12,097 nucleotides of DNA from Acidobacteriaceae bacterium (GTDB lineage: Bacteria > Acidobacteriota > Terriglobia > Terriglobales > Acidobacteriaceae), in the NCBI GenBank assembly GCA_003140785.1, contig PLKY01000174.1, positions 321 to 12,417 on the forward strand, written 5' to 3'. A program made the position numbers and the translations under genes. This document shows positions 4,561 through 12,097 of the stretch, piece after piece (position 1 is the first letter of the stretch; the number at the start of each line of letters is the position of its first letter). Below the pieces are notes generated by a model that was not told where the DNA came from, ran no database searches, and was given only the letters and a program-made list of their open reading frames with translations.

Positions 4561-7374
4561 CTAAAACAAACTGCCCTGATCCGGCGGCAGAGCCTTGGCA
4601 GCTTTCTCCTTCTTCTTAAAAAGGGAAGACGCCGGCGATCCTGGCTGGGAAAATGTTTCGCCCAGAATTCTGTCAAGAGCTTTTTGGGGATTCTCGCCGC
4701 GGGCATAGGCTTTTTTCAGTTCCTTGATTGCCGCGTCGGAGAGGCCCATCAGTTTCCCAATTCCCTTCAGAAAACCCGGAATTGAAGAGGTTCCCGGTCC
4801 CACGAAACTGTCCTCCTGGTCGAATTCGTCGCCATCGTCGAAGTCTTCGTCTTCGTCCTCATCGTCATCCATGTACACGTAGCCATCGTCCACCGGCCCG
4901 CCCCGTCTTGCCCGGCATTTTGGGCAGTCGCAGGAGGAATAGCCAAGTTCCTCTGCATATTTCGGATCGTCGCCAGGTTTGTGGCCGGGATACTCCTTCA
5001 GGGCCTGCTCTTCTTCCAGAATTTTCCCGAGCAGCTCCGGTGAAACGGGACGGCTGGCAATCCTTGGGTCGTCCCCCATTTCAATTCCGGGCCTCCAGCG
5101 CTTGCGTTCGTTCTCCTTCTTCCCGTTCAGGTGATCCATGATTCTTCCAGCCAGGGCAGTGTTACGCTCTCGCCTGGCCAGTTCCAGGGATGCCGTTATG
5201 CAACCCTCCCGCCTGACTGAGGCCCAGGGCGGCAGGGAGCGGGCGCGCAGGAAGAGAAACTCTGCGTTTGCTCCGCCCTTGGCCAGTCCCGCTACCGAGG
5301 CGACGTAGCCCAGTTCCGGTGAATAGCCGTCCAAAGCTGCCTCGCCAAGAACCAGCATTTGCGTGGCATCCGCCGGGCAGTTGGGCATCTTCAGCGAAGC
5401 AATCAGTGGATCGATCCAATCGCGCGGCAGCGTGATGCGCAGACCGGCCCACTCGCCCAGAGCACGGGCTCTGGCCACGCCGGCCAGCAGTTCGGCGGCA
5501 GAGATCTTTGCAACTTTCAACACCCTCGACGAGACCGCGAAGAGCATCTCCGCCTTTTCCGCCGCAGACACAATCAGCAGATGCGCGGCCACGCTGCCTA
5601 TCAACGTGTTCAGGCTCGCTTCCTGCTCGTCCTGGACGGCCTTGTCGCGGCCAACCGCAGCCACGCACCAGCGAAGAGCCGCGGCCAGCGCGGCAATCTC
5701 CCCTGGCCTCACCTCCGGCACTGTCTCAATCTGCTCGATTCCACCCAGCGCCAAGTGAGCCTTGCGTTGTTGCAGATGCCGCAAGGCCGCTGCGAGCAAC
5801 AGCCGCAGCTTTGCTCGCCGCACCTCGGGATTCAGCCGGTCGAGTTGTTCCGCCTCTTCCAGATACTTCAAAGATTTCTTGAATGCGTTGCGCTTCTCCG
5901 CAGATTCCATCAGGTAAAGCAGAGGTTGAATATCCGCGGCCCGGGCTTCTCGCCAGTGCTCGGCCACCTCGTCCGCCTCCTGCCAGCTTCCATACTTGCG
6001 GGCACAACTCAACGATGCCTGGAATGCCTCCGGATGGGGGTCGGCTTTGCAGGCGCGTTCATACAGCGTCTTTGCGGAAGGCACCCCTCCATCGTCCTGT
6101 TTCCATTGGCCCGGCTTCCGGTAAGTGGCCATCGCGGCCCTCAGATCCTCGATGGTTTCGTCGGGCGCCTTCTCCATCAACTGCGCCATGTGCAGCGAGA
6201 GAACGCCATCTTCCAGGCCGCCGGCGGCAAACCAGTTCTCCTTGATGGCCTCGCGGCGAAAGTCCGACCAGACCGCTCCCGCTTCCGCGTAGCCATCTAC
6301 ATTGTGCTGGTCTTCCAGTGACCTTGCCAGAAGGCGGAAGTAGTAAGCGTCCCATCGCGGAGCGCCGCCCACGGCCGCGTTGATAGCCGATGGCTCGATG
6401 TCCAGCAATCCACCGCGCACCGCAATGTGCTGGCGCAGGCGTTCCCGCACGGCCGCGTTGCAGTGATCGCTTGCAGCCATCGCGGTCCGCGCCGCATCCA
6501 GAATCCGCTTCTCCTTCTTTGCCCGCAGCGCATCTTCCAAATCCTTCAAGGCGGAACGCAATGCCGCGCCATGATCTCCAGCTGCGGCAATGAGCTTTTG
6601 TCCGGCCAAGCTTGGTTTGGAATCGGTTCCCGCCGCCGGCTTCTTTTTCAGCATTACGGTGAATGCAGGAACGAGGCGCGCCGGAACAGAATCGATCACA
6701 ATCGTCTGGAGCCACCTGGCGCATTCTTCATCCTCGCATCGGTAATAGCAGGCAATCGCCCGAATCAGGGCCTTCCACGAAGCCAGTGGACTGCGCCGCG
6801 ACACCTCCGGCAGCGCCAGAACCGCGTCTTCCACCGGCCCCGTGGTCACCGCCCGGAACACAGCCGCCAGCGCCGATGCAGCCGTCCGCAGGGAATGCTC
6901 CGGCGGCAAGGACGAAACTGAGCCCAGAGCGGGCAGATCCCAGATCCGTTGCCGGATGAAGGTTTCAATGCGGTCGCGTTCTTCGACCGGAAGCTCGCGA
7001 TCGGCGAGAGCTGCGACGACCTCCTCCAGCTTGCCATCCTGCGCGCATACTTCCCGGTCGAGTTCTCTCAACCGCGGCAGTGCCGAGGGGAGCCGCTCCC
7101 TTACAATCCCCAGCAGCGTCTTGGCCTCCACCGTCATTCCCAGCCTGAGCAGATCGTCGATGCGAGCGTTGTAGGCATCTGTCAGGAGGGCTTCCGACTC
7201 CGCGGTTGCACAGCGCTTGTAGAGATCCTTGGCAAGCTGCAGAGCGGACTTGGAATGCCTGCCGGAAATCAGTTCCCGTACCCGCTCAGTTTCTTCCGGC
7301 AACAGATGCGCGCCCCCCGCATTGGGGACTGCGTTGAACGCTGGACCATTCTTCTTGTTTTGTTTTCGCGACAT
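4561..7374 (-). CDS. Large TPR-like helical-repeat protein with CxCxxC motif and acidic tail, first gene of the chaperone operon
   Basis: This 937-residue protein is predicted cytoplasmic; I see no signal peptide or membrane segment. The N-terminus is basic (MSRKQNKKNG). Most of the chain is alpha-helical with degenerate TPR-like pairs, clearest at about 38-96 (ALQLAKDLYKRC, EAKTLLGIVRERLP) and about 430-545 (AKTLYERACKADPHPEAFQA, SLKYLEEAEQLDRLNPEVRRA). The C-terminal part differs. It has CDCPKC (Cys815, Cys817, Cys820), then a run of 20 almost wholly acidic residues (836-855), then a short helical module (about 866-905), and it ends QGSLF. No enzyme motif is evident. The TPR form and the operon position suggest a scaffold or client-recognition protein for the Hsp70 team encoded downstream. 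The start at 7374 has only a weak GAG upstream, and no other start fits better. I cannot assign a named family. Confidence 0.88.
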   Translation of the reverse strand: MSRKQNKKNGPAFNAVPNAGGAHLLPEETERVRELISGRHSKSALQLAKDLYKRCATAESEALLTDAYNARIDDLLRLGMTVEAKTLLGIVRERLPSALPRLRELDREVCAQDGKLEEVVAALADRELPVEERDRIETFIRQRIWDLPALGSVSSLPPEHSLRTAASALAAVFRAVTTGPVEDAVLALPEVSRRSPLASWKALIRAIACYYRCEDEECARWLQTIVIDSVPARLVPAFTVMLKKKPAAGTDSKPSLAGQKLIAAAGDHGAALRSALKDLEDALRAKKEKRILDAARTAMAASDHCNAAVRERLRQHIAVRGGLLDIEPSAINAAVGGAPRWDAYYFRLLARSLEDQHNVDGYAEAGAVWSDFRREAIKENWFAAGGLEDGVLSLHMAQLMEKAPDETIEDLRAAMATYRKPGQWKQDDGGVPSAKTLYERACKADPHPEAFQASLSCARKYGSWQEADEVAEHWREARAADIQPLLYLMESAEKRNAFKKSLKYLEEAEQLDRLNPEVRRAKLRLLLAAALRHLQQRKAHLALGGIEQIETVPEVRPGEIAALAAALRWCVAAVGRDKAVQDEQEASLNTLIGSVAAHLLIVSAAEKAEMLFAVSSRVLKVAKISAAELLAGVARARALGEWAGLRITLPRDWIDPLIASLKMPNCPADATQMLVLGEAALDGYSPELGYVASVAGLAKGGANAEFLFLRARSLPPWASVRREGCITASLELARRERNTALAGRIMDHLNGKKENERKRWRPGIEMGDDPRIASRPVSPELLGKILEEEQALKEYPGHKPGDDPKYAEELGYSSCDCPKCRARRGGPVDDGYVYMDDDEDEDEDFDDGDEFDQEDSFVGPGTSSIPGFLKGIGKLMGLSDAAIKELKKAYARGENPQKALDRILGETFSQPGSPASSLFKKKEKAAKALPPDQGSLF

Positions 7375-8012
7375 GGCTCAATGTGATCGAAGATAGTCTA
7401 AACGCCGGACTCAGCCCGCTTCTGGAAAACAGGGCGCGACAGCGGCGCAGAGTCCATCCGAGTCTGAAAAAGTAGTATGGGTTCCGCGCACGCAGGAGGA
7501 AACGGCGTTCGCTATGGATGATCGTCGACCCGGGCTGTGGTACACGTCAATGGTCAATTGAAGGAAATCTGCTGAGTCACTCGTCGACATAACAGGCGTT
7601 CCACCGATTAGTAACGGCAAACGCCCTTGTCGTCAGTTTTCTTACTTTCGTTTACGAGTTGGGGTTCGATCTCGAATGCCGAAGGCCGCATGGGCGACAA
7701 GAAGTGACGTAGATCTGCCGCCTTCGTTGCAGAGAATTACCAGCTCACAGTGCACAATAGACGCTAGGCCAAAGCACGAAAGCTGAAGGCTAACGGCGGA
7801 AAGTTGCTAAGTCCTTTGCCGAGACAACTTTCGCCATAAGCGATTGATTCGATTAAGGTTAACGTAAGTTATTAATACAGCTAAGTCCAATGACAAGAGA
7901 TATTTAGCAAGAAACAGGGGGAGGGGGTATACCCTCGGACGGGCTGGCTCGCAAGAGAGCGCTCGGCGCGATGACGTAGCATGGTTGGGAAAGTCCCACC
8001 GCGAGGTCACGC
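7375..8012. other. Divergent intergenic region, presumed promoters for the chaperone operon and the aminotransferase
   Basis: These 638 bases have no convincing gene on either strand. The available frames lack codon-like composition or a start with good spacing. Both neighbours read away from this region, so promoters for each should lie here. I cannot point to a good -35/-10 pair. The stretch 7830-7910 is clearly richer in A and T than its surroundings, as promoters often are. Structures visible: a 10-bp perfect palindrome GGGTATACCC (7925-7934); an inverted repeat with 11-base arms, one bulged G and an 18-base spacer (7795-7806 with 7825-7835); and a 7-bp inverted repeat, CTTGTCG/CGACAAG (7626-7632 and 7695-7701). 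GAGG at 8003-8006, six bases before the ATG at 8013, is the aminotransferase ribosome-binding site. Confidence 0.55.
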
Positions 8013-9371
8013 ATGAGCGATATTCTTACCAGTCCTGAACTGACCGCAGAGCAGGCCAGCAGCCTCACCCGCGCAACGAACTACGGCACCTGGCGCTTCC
8101 AGAAAACCTGGAAGCCTTTGTATATCGCCGACGCCGAGGGTTGCTGGATTACGGACGGCGCAGGCAAGCGCTATCTCGACTTCAGTGCCCAGCTGATGTG
8201 CGTCAACCTCGGCCACAAGAATCCGCGCGTGGTCGAAGCCATTGCCGAGCAGGCGCGCGAGCTGTGTTACGTTGCGCCGGGTTATGCAACGGCGGCGCGC
8301 GCGAAGCTGAGCGCCAAGCTGCTCGAAGTGCTTCCCGCGGGGCTGGAGAAATTCTTCTTCGCCACAAGCGGCACCGAGGCCAACGAAGCAGCCTTCAAGA
8401 TTGCTCGCATGTATACCGGCAAGACGAAGATCATCTCGCGCTATCGCTCGTATCACGGCTCGACGATGGGCTCGATTGCGGCCACAGGCGATCCGCGTCG
8501 CTGGGCGATGGAACCCGCTGGCAAAGGCGCGGGCGTTGTCTTCGCTCCCGAGACCAACTGCTACGACTGTCCGATCAAACACACTTACCCCGGCTGCAAT
8601 ATTGCCTGCGCCGACTATATCGAGCACATGATTCGCAACGAGAGCGACGTGGCCGCGATCATTCTAGAGCCCGTTGTGGGCACCAATGGCGTACTCATTC
8701 CTCCGCCGGAATACTTTCCCCGCCTGCGCGAAATCTGTGACCGCCATGGCGTGTTGATGATTGCCGACGAAGTCATGGCCGGATGGGGACGCACCGGCAA
8801 GTGGTTTGCGGTTGATCACTGGAATGTGAAGCCCGACATTCTGGTCACAGCCAAGGGAATCACCTCGGCGTACGTGCCGCTCGGCTTGTGCGCGACGACG
8901 AAGAAGATTGCCGACTATTTTGAGGAGCATTATTTCTCGCACGGCCACACCTACGAGGCGCATCCGATCACGCTGGGACCGGCAATCGTGACCATTGAAG
9001 AGATGCAGCGGCTGAAACTTGTGGAGCGTGCTGCCGAACTCGAGCCTTACGTCCGCGAAAAGCTGGAAGCCCTGAAAGAAAAGCATCCGTCGATCGGCGA
9101 TGTGCGCGGTCTCGGTCTCTTCTTTGCCGTCGAACTGGTGAAGAATCGGACGACGAAAGAGCCGTTCAATACGATGCGCGATAAGGTCGAGGGCAAGGCG
9201 CTGGTGGTCGATCAGATTGCGGCGAAGATGATGGCGGACGGTGTGGCGCAACAGGCGTGGGTGAGCCACTTCGTCATCGCTCCGCCCCTGATCGTGACCA
9301 AGGAAGAACTTGATTTTGGTATCGCCGCGCTGGACCGGCATCTGGGGATTGCGGATGCACTGGTGGAGTAG
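8013..9371 (+). CDS. PLP-dependent class III aminotransferase, taurine:pyruvate aminotransferase-like
   Basis: This is a 452-residue, full-length fold-type I enzyme that moves an amino group to a 2-oxo acid such as pyruvate. The cofactor site is visible: phosphate-binding SGTEAN (119-124), the aromatic YHG (147-149), Glu219-Pro220 in LEP, Asp252 in MIADEVMAGWGRTGKWF, and the Schiff-base Lys281 in TAKGITSAYVPLG. The KGITSAY..LG form and the small-residue neighbourhood resemble taurine:pyruvate and related omega-amino aminotransferases, so taurine, beta-alanine, GABA or similar omega-amines are likely donors. The exact donor cannot be read from sequence. Four cysteines lie in one segment (183, 186, 195 and 199: CYDC...GCNIAC). 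The gene stands alone in its direction. GAGG sits six bases before the start, and its end is convergent with purU, 31 bases apart, with no obvious terminator between them. Confidence 0.9.
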   Translation: MSDILTSPELTAEQASSLTRATNYGTWRFQKTWKPLYIADAEGCWITDGAGKRYLDFSAQLMCVNLGHKNPRVVEAIAEQARELCYVAPGYATAARAKLSAKLLEVLPAGLEKFFFATSGTEANEAAFKIARMYTGKTKIISRYRSYHGSTMGSIAATGDPRRWAMEPAGKGAGVVFAPETNCYDCPIKHTYPGCNIACADYIEHMIRNESDVAAIILEPVVGTNGVLIPPPEYFPRLREICDRHGVLMIADEVMAGWGRTGKWFAVDHWNVKPDILVTAKGITSAYVPLGLCATTKKIADYFEEHYFSHGHTYEAHPITLGPAIVTIEEMQRLKLVERAAELEPYVREKLEALKEKHPSIGDVRGLGLFFAVELVKNRTTKEPFNTMRDKVEGKALVVDQIAAKMMADGVAQQAWVSHFVIAPPLIVTKEELDFGIAALDRHLGIADALVE

Positions 9372-9402
9372 GCGTTGTGCACCGCTCTGCTGACCACTGT
9401 TC

Positions 9403-10284
9403 TCAGTCGAACACAACGGTCTTGTTGCCGTAACAGAGGATGCGCCGGTTCAAGTGCCAGCGGACTGCGCGCGAGAGAACGATGCGCTCGAGATCGCGGC
9501 CGCGCGCCACGAGGTCATCGACCTGGTCGCGATGCGAGACTCGCGCCACGTCCTGCTCGATGATTGGACCGTCATCCAGAATTTCAGTCACGTAATGGCT
9601 CGTTGCTCCGATGAGCTTGACGCCGCGTGCGTGGGCTGCGTGATATGGCCGCGCGCCCGTGAAGGCCGGCAGAAACGAGTGATGCACGTTGATGATCGCC
9701 GCCGGGTATCGTGCAACAAAAGCGGGCGAAAGTATCTGCATGTAGCGCGCCAGCACGACCAGATCGACCGAGTAGCGTTCGAGCAGTCGCAATTGTTGCG
9801 CTTCGGCCTCGGCGCGCGTAGCCGTTGTGACCGGGATATATTCAAACGGGATGTTATAGAAGGCTGCCAGATTCTCGACCTCGCGGTGATTCGAGACGAT
9901 GACCGGAATCTCGCAGTCCAGTTCACCCGTGCGCCAGCGGTGCAACAGGTCAGCCATGCAATGCAGGTACTGCGAGCAAAACAGCGCAACGCGAGGGCGC
10001 TGGGAAGCGGCGTTCAGGTTCCAGCGCATGTCGAGTTCTGCGGCTAGCTTCCCAAAGTCGACTTTGAACTTCTCTAGGTCGAAGTGTATGCCGCCGTTGC
10101 GCTCGTTTGGTCCCTTATCTGCAAGACCCCACTCGACGCGCATGAAGAACAGACCCAGATCGTGGTCCTGGTGCTGATCCGCATGCAGGATATTTGTGCC
10201 GTGCTCGTAGAGCAGCCCTGCAACCCGCGCCACCAGTCCTTTGCGGTCGGGGCAATCGATGAGAAGAACGGCCGAGTCTTTCAT
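9403..10284 (-). CDS. purU: Formyltetrahydrofolate deformylase
   Basis: This 293-residue enzyme hydrolyses 10-formyl-tetrahydrofolate to formate and tetrahydrofolate. It balances the one-carbon pool and supplies formate for PurT-type purine synthesis. An N-terminal ACT domain (about 4-85) begins AVLLIDCPDRKGLVARV; this domain typically binds amino acids such as glycine or methionine. The hydrolase domain (about 96-285) is of the formyltransferase fold and shows the triad in INVHHSFLPAF (Asn199, His201) and TEILDDGPIIEQD (Asp237). The length is normal for PurU (about 280-290). I chose ATG 10282-10284 rather than an upstream in-frame start at 10314 because AGGAAGG (plus-strand 10288-10294) sits directly before it and homologues start with this IDCPDRKG region. 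The gene upstream in the same direction ends 112 bases away, so co-transcription is possible but unproven. Confidence 0.95.
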   Translation of the reverse strand: MKDSAVLLIDCPDRKGLVARVAGLLYEHGTNILHADQHQDHDLGLFFMRVEWGLADKGPNERNGGIHFDLEKFKVDFGKLAAELDMRWNLNAASQRPRVALFCSQYLHCMADLLHRWRTGELDCEIPVIVSNHREVENLAAFYNIPFEYIPVTTATRAEAEAQQLRLLERYSVDLVVLARYMQILSPAFVARYPAAIINVHHSFLPAFTGARPYHAAHARGVKLIGATSHYVTEILDDGPIIEQDVARVSHRDQVDDLVARGRDLERIVLSRAVRWHLNRRILCYGNKTVVFD

Positions 10285-10287
10285 TTC

Positions 10288-10294
10288 CCTTCCT
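10288..10294 (-). promoter_or_regulatory. Ribosome-binding site deciding the purU start
   Basis: On the minus strand this reads AGGAAGG, three bases before the ATG at 10284. The site would lie inside the coding region if the longer in-frame start at 10314 were used, so it favours the 293-residue product. Confidence 0.65.
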
Positions 10295-10396
10295 AGACTA
10301 AGCAATCGGCGCACGGCCTGGATGCGCAGAGGAACGCGGTTGAGCCTTGCGCGCGCCAGCGCTCATTCGCTCCAAGAATTGGAACTGCCAGGCTGG

Positions 10397-10912
10397 TCAG
10401 GCACTGGGTTGCCTGGCGCCTCGGGCCGGCCCGCTGAGTTGCTGGCGCAGACTGTTGGCAAGGTCGGCCACCAATCGGAGCTTGTCAGCGATTCCGCTGG
10501 GCATTTCACCTGCGGAGAGAGCCAATTCAGAATGCAGTAGCAATCCGGCAATCGTTGTTCTTACCTCGGCTTCGATTGCCCCGGCTGCGGCCTTGCGCGC
10601 CAGCGCCTGTTCGCGCTCGCGGCGGTGCAGTGCCGCGCGGATTTCCCGAATAAGCCTAGACGCGCCCGACAGCGCGAAGTTGATCTGCAACGGAATGGCC
10701 AATCCTGCGTGTTCCCAAATCGCTTCTGCACCGGCGGGATCGCACAGAACGAGCGTTTCCTCCAGAATGATCACGCTGTACTCCTGCTTGCGCAGTGCCG
10801 CCAAAGCCGTTTTTCGTCCTTCCGCGACTTCGACGACGACGCCGAGCCGCTCTGCGACAACCGCGGCACAGTTGCGCGCTCCTTCGATACCCGTGACAAT
10901 CAAAATGCTCAT
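10397..10912 (-). CDS. Pseudo-receiver plus DHp-like helix protein lacking both phospho-acceptor residues
   Basis: This is a 171-residue cytoplasmic protein. The first part (about 1-96) follows the alternating strand/helix order of a response-regulator receiver domain, from strand SILIVTG to strand SVIILEE and helix SRLIREIRAAL. It lacks the acidic pair after strand 1, has Glu51 where the phospho-accepting Asp is expected, and lacks the conserved Lys after strand 5. The second part (about 97-160) is a charged helix, then AEVRTTIAGLLLHSELAL (115-132), which matches the HELRTPL-type helix of histidine-kinase dimerisation domains with Ala115 in place of the phospho-His. A second helix follows. 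No ATPase domain is present. AAGGAG at 10918-10923 gives a strong ribosome-binding site. It follows the sigma-54 activator gene by 123 bases in the same direction, so it may modulate that regulator. Fold assignment is by eye. Confidence 0.75.
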   Translation of the reverse strand: MSILIVTGIEGARNCAAVVAERLGVVVEVAEGRKTALAALRKQEYSVIILEETLVLCDPAGAEAIWEHAGLAIPLQINFALSGASRLIREIRAALHRREREQALARKAAAGAIEAEVRTTIAGLLLHSELALSAGEMPSGIADKLRLVADLANSLRQQLSGPARGARQPSA

Positions 10913-11035
10913 CCCAGCTCCTTGTTCGTAGCTGAATTTCCTGTGTGTTCGAATCTCAGATGCCCGTCGCCATGCGGCTTGCCCGAAGGCGACGTAACCC
11001 GTGATGTGGCCGCGGCTCGCCCGCCGAGAATGCGC

Positions 11036-12097
11036 CTAATGGGCTTGCATCGGGTCCGCGATCCCGTATTCCTTCAACTTGCGGTAGAGAGTAGTTTTAC
11101 CGATACCCAGTAATTTAGCGGCCTTGAGTTTATCGCCGTTCAGAACGCGGATGGCGCCCATGATCGCGTCGCGCTCCAGATCCGCGAGAGCGGTCACTTG
11201 CTCGATCTCTGCCGCTCCAATTGGCGTCTCCCGTTGCCTCGATGCCCGGTGAGCGGCTAATCCTTCTTCCTGGAGCTGCGTGGGAAGGTCACCGAGAGCC
11301 ACCACTCCACAGGTCGAAAAGGCGCAGCCGCGTTCGATGGCATTCTCAAGCTCGCGGACATTACCCGGCCAGTCGTGCCGCATCATGATGCGCAACGCTT
11401 CGTCGCTCAGGGTAAACTTTTTGCCGCCGTCGTGGCTGACACGATCGAGAAAGTGCGCGGCCAGCGGCGGAATGTCCTCGCGACGATCCCGCAACGGGGG
11501 CAGCCGTAGGTTGACGACATTGAGACGTTAGAAGAGGTCTTTGCGAAACGTTCCCGTTTCTACCATTGCGGCCAGATCCCGATTTGTGGCAGCGAGGATG
11601 CGGGCTCTGATGGGCACGCGGTGATTTGCGCCGACAGGCCGGACTTCCTTCTCTTGCAGGGCCCGGAGGAGCTTGGACTGCAGGTCCAGCGTGAGTTCGC
11701 CAATTTCGTCTAGAAAAACAGTCCCGGATTCAGCTGAAACCAGCAGGCCATCCTTGGAACGATTGGCGCCCGTGAACGCCCCCTTTAAATGGCCGAAGAG
11801 TTCGCTCTCAATGAGTGTTGGGACGAGGGAGCCGCAGTCTACCGGCAAGAACGGCTTCTCCGGGTTGGGCCCGCTGGCATGAATTGTCTGGGCGACTAAC
11901 TCCTTGCCGGTACCGCTTTCGCCGAGAATCAAGACTGGGTGCGTACTTTGTGCAACCTTGGAAAGAATGCGGTAGAGCTTATCCATCTCTGCCGATCGGC
12001 CGATCAAAGAGCCGAGGCCTTGCGTCAGGCGCAGTTGTTCGCGTAAGAGACGCGCAGCAGAGTTCGCGGAGTGTGTCGACGACGCTCGTTCCAGAGC
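11036..12097 (-). pseudogene. NtrC-family sigma-54-dependent transcriptional activator with an in-frame TAA (N-terminus outside the window)
   Basis: The frame is open from the window edge at 12097, beginning ALERASSTH, toward TGA at 11036, except for one TAA at 11528-11530. It holds the central AAA+ domain that remodels sigma-54 RNA polymerase: Walker A GESGTGKE (11900-11923), the sigma-54-contacting loop GAFTGA (11765-11782), Walker B VFLDEIGE (11696-11719), and WPGNVRELENAIERG near the domain end. A Fis-type helix-turn-helix follows at the C-terminus (LKAAKLLGIGKTTLYRKLKEYGI). A receiver domain would be encoded beyond the window. The stop falls in the conserved FRKDLFYRLNV motif, exactly at the Tyr codon: family members read Tyr-Arg-Leu-Asn-Val, and here TAA is followed in the same frame by RLNVV. 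TAC to TAA is one base change with no frameshift. The truncated product would lose the end of the AAA+ domain and all DNA binding. A sequencing error is the main alternative. Confidence 0.85.

Noticed and set aside
5359..6321. A 320-residue open frame on the plus strand
   Set aside because: It is antisense to the TPR-like gene. Its composition is rich in Arg, Gln and Leu without motifs, as expected of a shadow frame.
7640..7700. GGGGTTCGATCTCG, reminiscent of a tRNA T arm
   Set aside because: The arms do not pair as a 5-bp T stem, and no acceptor, D or anticodon stems can be built around it.
9454..10047. A 197-residue open frame opposite purU
   Set aside because: It is antisense to a clearly conserved enzyme with intact catalytic residues, and it has no motif of its own.
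10387..10417. 7-bp inverted repeat GCCAGGC/GCCTGGC spanning a stop codon, as a terminator
   Set aside because: It has a 17-base loop and no T run after the stem in the direction of transcription, so it is probably chance in GC-rich DNA.
11036..11494. A separate small DNA-binding protein starting downstream of the TAA
   Set aside because: The only nearby start is a TTG without a ribosome-binding site, and the sequence is the direct continuation of the AAA+ domain. It is better read as the second half of one interrupted gene.

Overview
The window looks like a chromosomal segment of a GC-rich, soil-type bacterium, most likely an Acidobacteriota (Terriglobia/Acidobacteriaceae) genome. That assignment is an inference. 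It rests on the mix of a ClpC-type unfoldase, a multi-gene HscC-like chaperone cluster, a taurine:pyruvate-type class III aminotransferase beside PurU, and a GGGTGCCCCA... hairpin that I remember as typical of that group. I ran no search. I see no mobile element, CRISPR array, rRNA or tRNA.

Layout. Bases 1-726 (+) are the 3' end of clpC, followed by a perfect-register hairpin (767-801) and a classical rho-independent terminator (822-852). Bases 864-992 (-) may encode a 42-residue, highly charged protein. Bases 1260-7374 (-) form a tight five-gene operon read right to left: a 937-residue helical-repeat (TPR-like) protein with a cysteine motif and acidic tail; a 102-residue J-domain protein whose HPD motif reads PPD; a GrpE-like protein with long N-terminal extensions; an HscC-like Hsp70 of 618 residues; and a 98-residue zinc-ribbon protein. 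The downstream junctions are 9 bp, 0 bp, an ATGA overlap and another ATGA overlap, which suggests translational coupling. Bases 7375-8012 are a divergent intergenic region that should hold promoters for the operon and for the aminotransferase. Bases 8013-9371 (+) encode a PLP-dependent class III aminotransferase, convergent with purU (9403-10284, -). Bases 10397-10912 (-) encode a protein that looks like a receiver domain fused to a histidine-kinase dimerisation helix pair, with both phospho-acceptor residues missing. Bases 11036-12097 (-, continuing beyond the window) encode an NtrC-type sigma-54 activator interrupted by an in-frame TAA inside its AAA+ domain.

How the genes fit together. The operon carries a complete but divergent Hsp70 machine (Hsp70, nucleotide exchange factor, J protein) plus two accessory proteins with cysteine motifs and helical repeats that could choose or present substrates. 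Lying tail to tail with clpC, it may belong to a protein-quality-control neighbourhood, although nothing in the sequence proves a functional link. PurU supplies formate from 10-formyl-tetrahydrofolate. The aminotransferase is an amino-donor catabolic enzyme and is not evidently linked to PurU. The two regulatory genes at the right end look like a degenerated or repurposed two-component signalling unit.

The most interesting items are the divergent chaperone operon with its PPD J domain and the nonsense codon in the sigma-54 activator.
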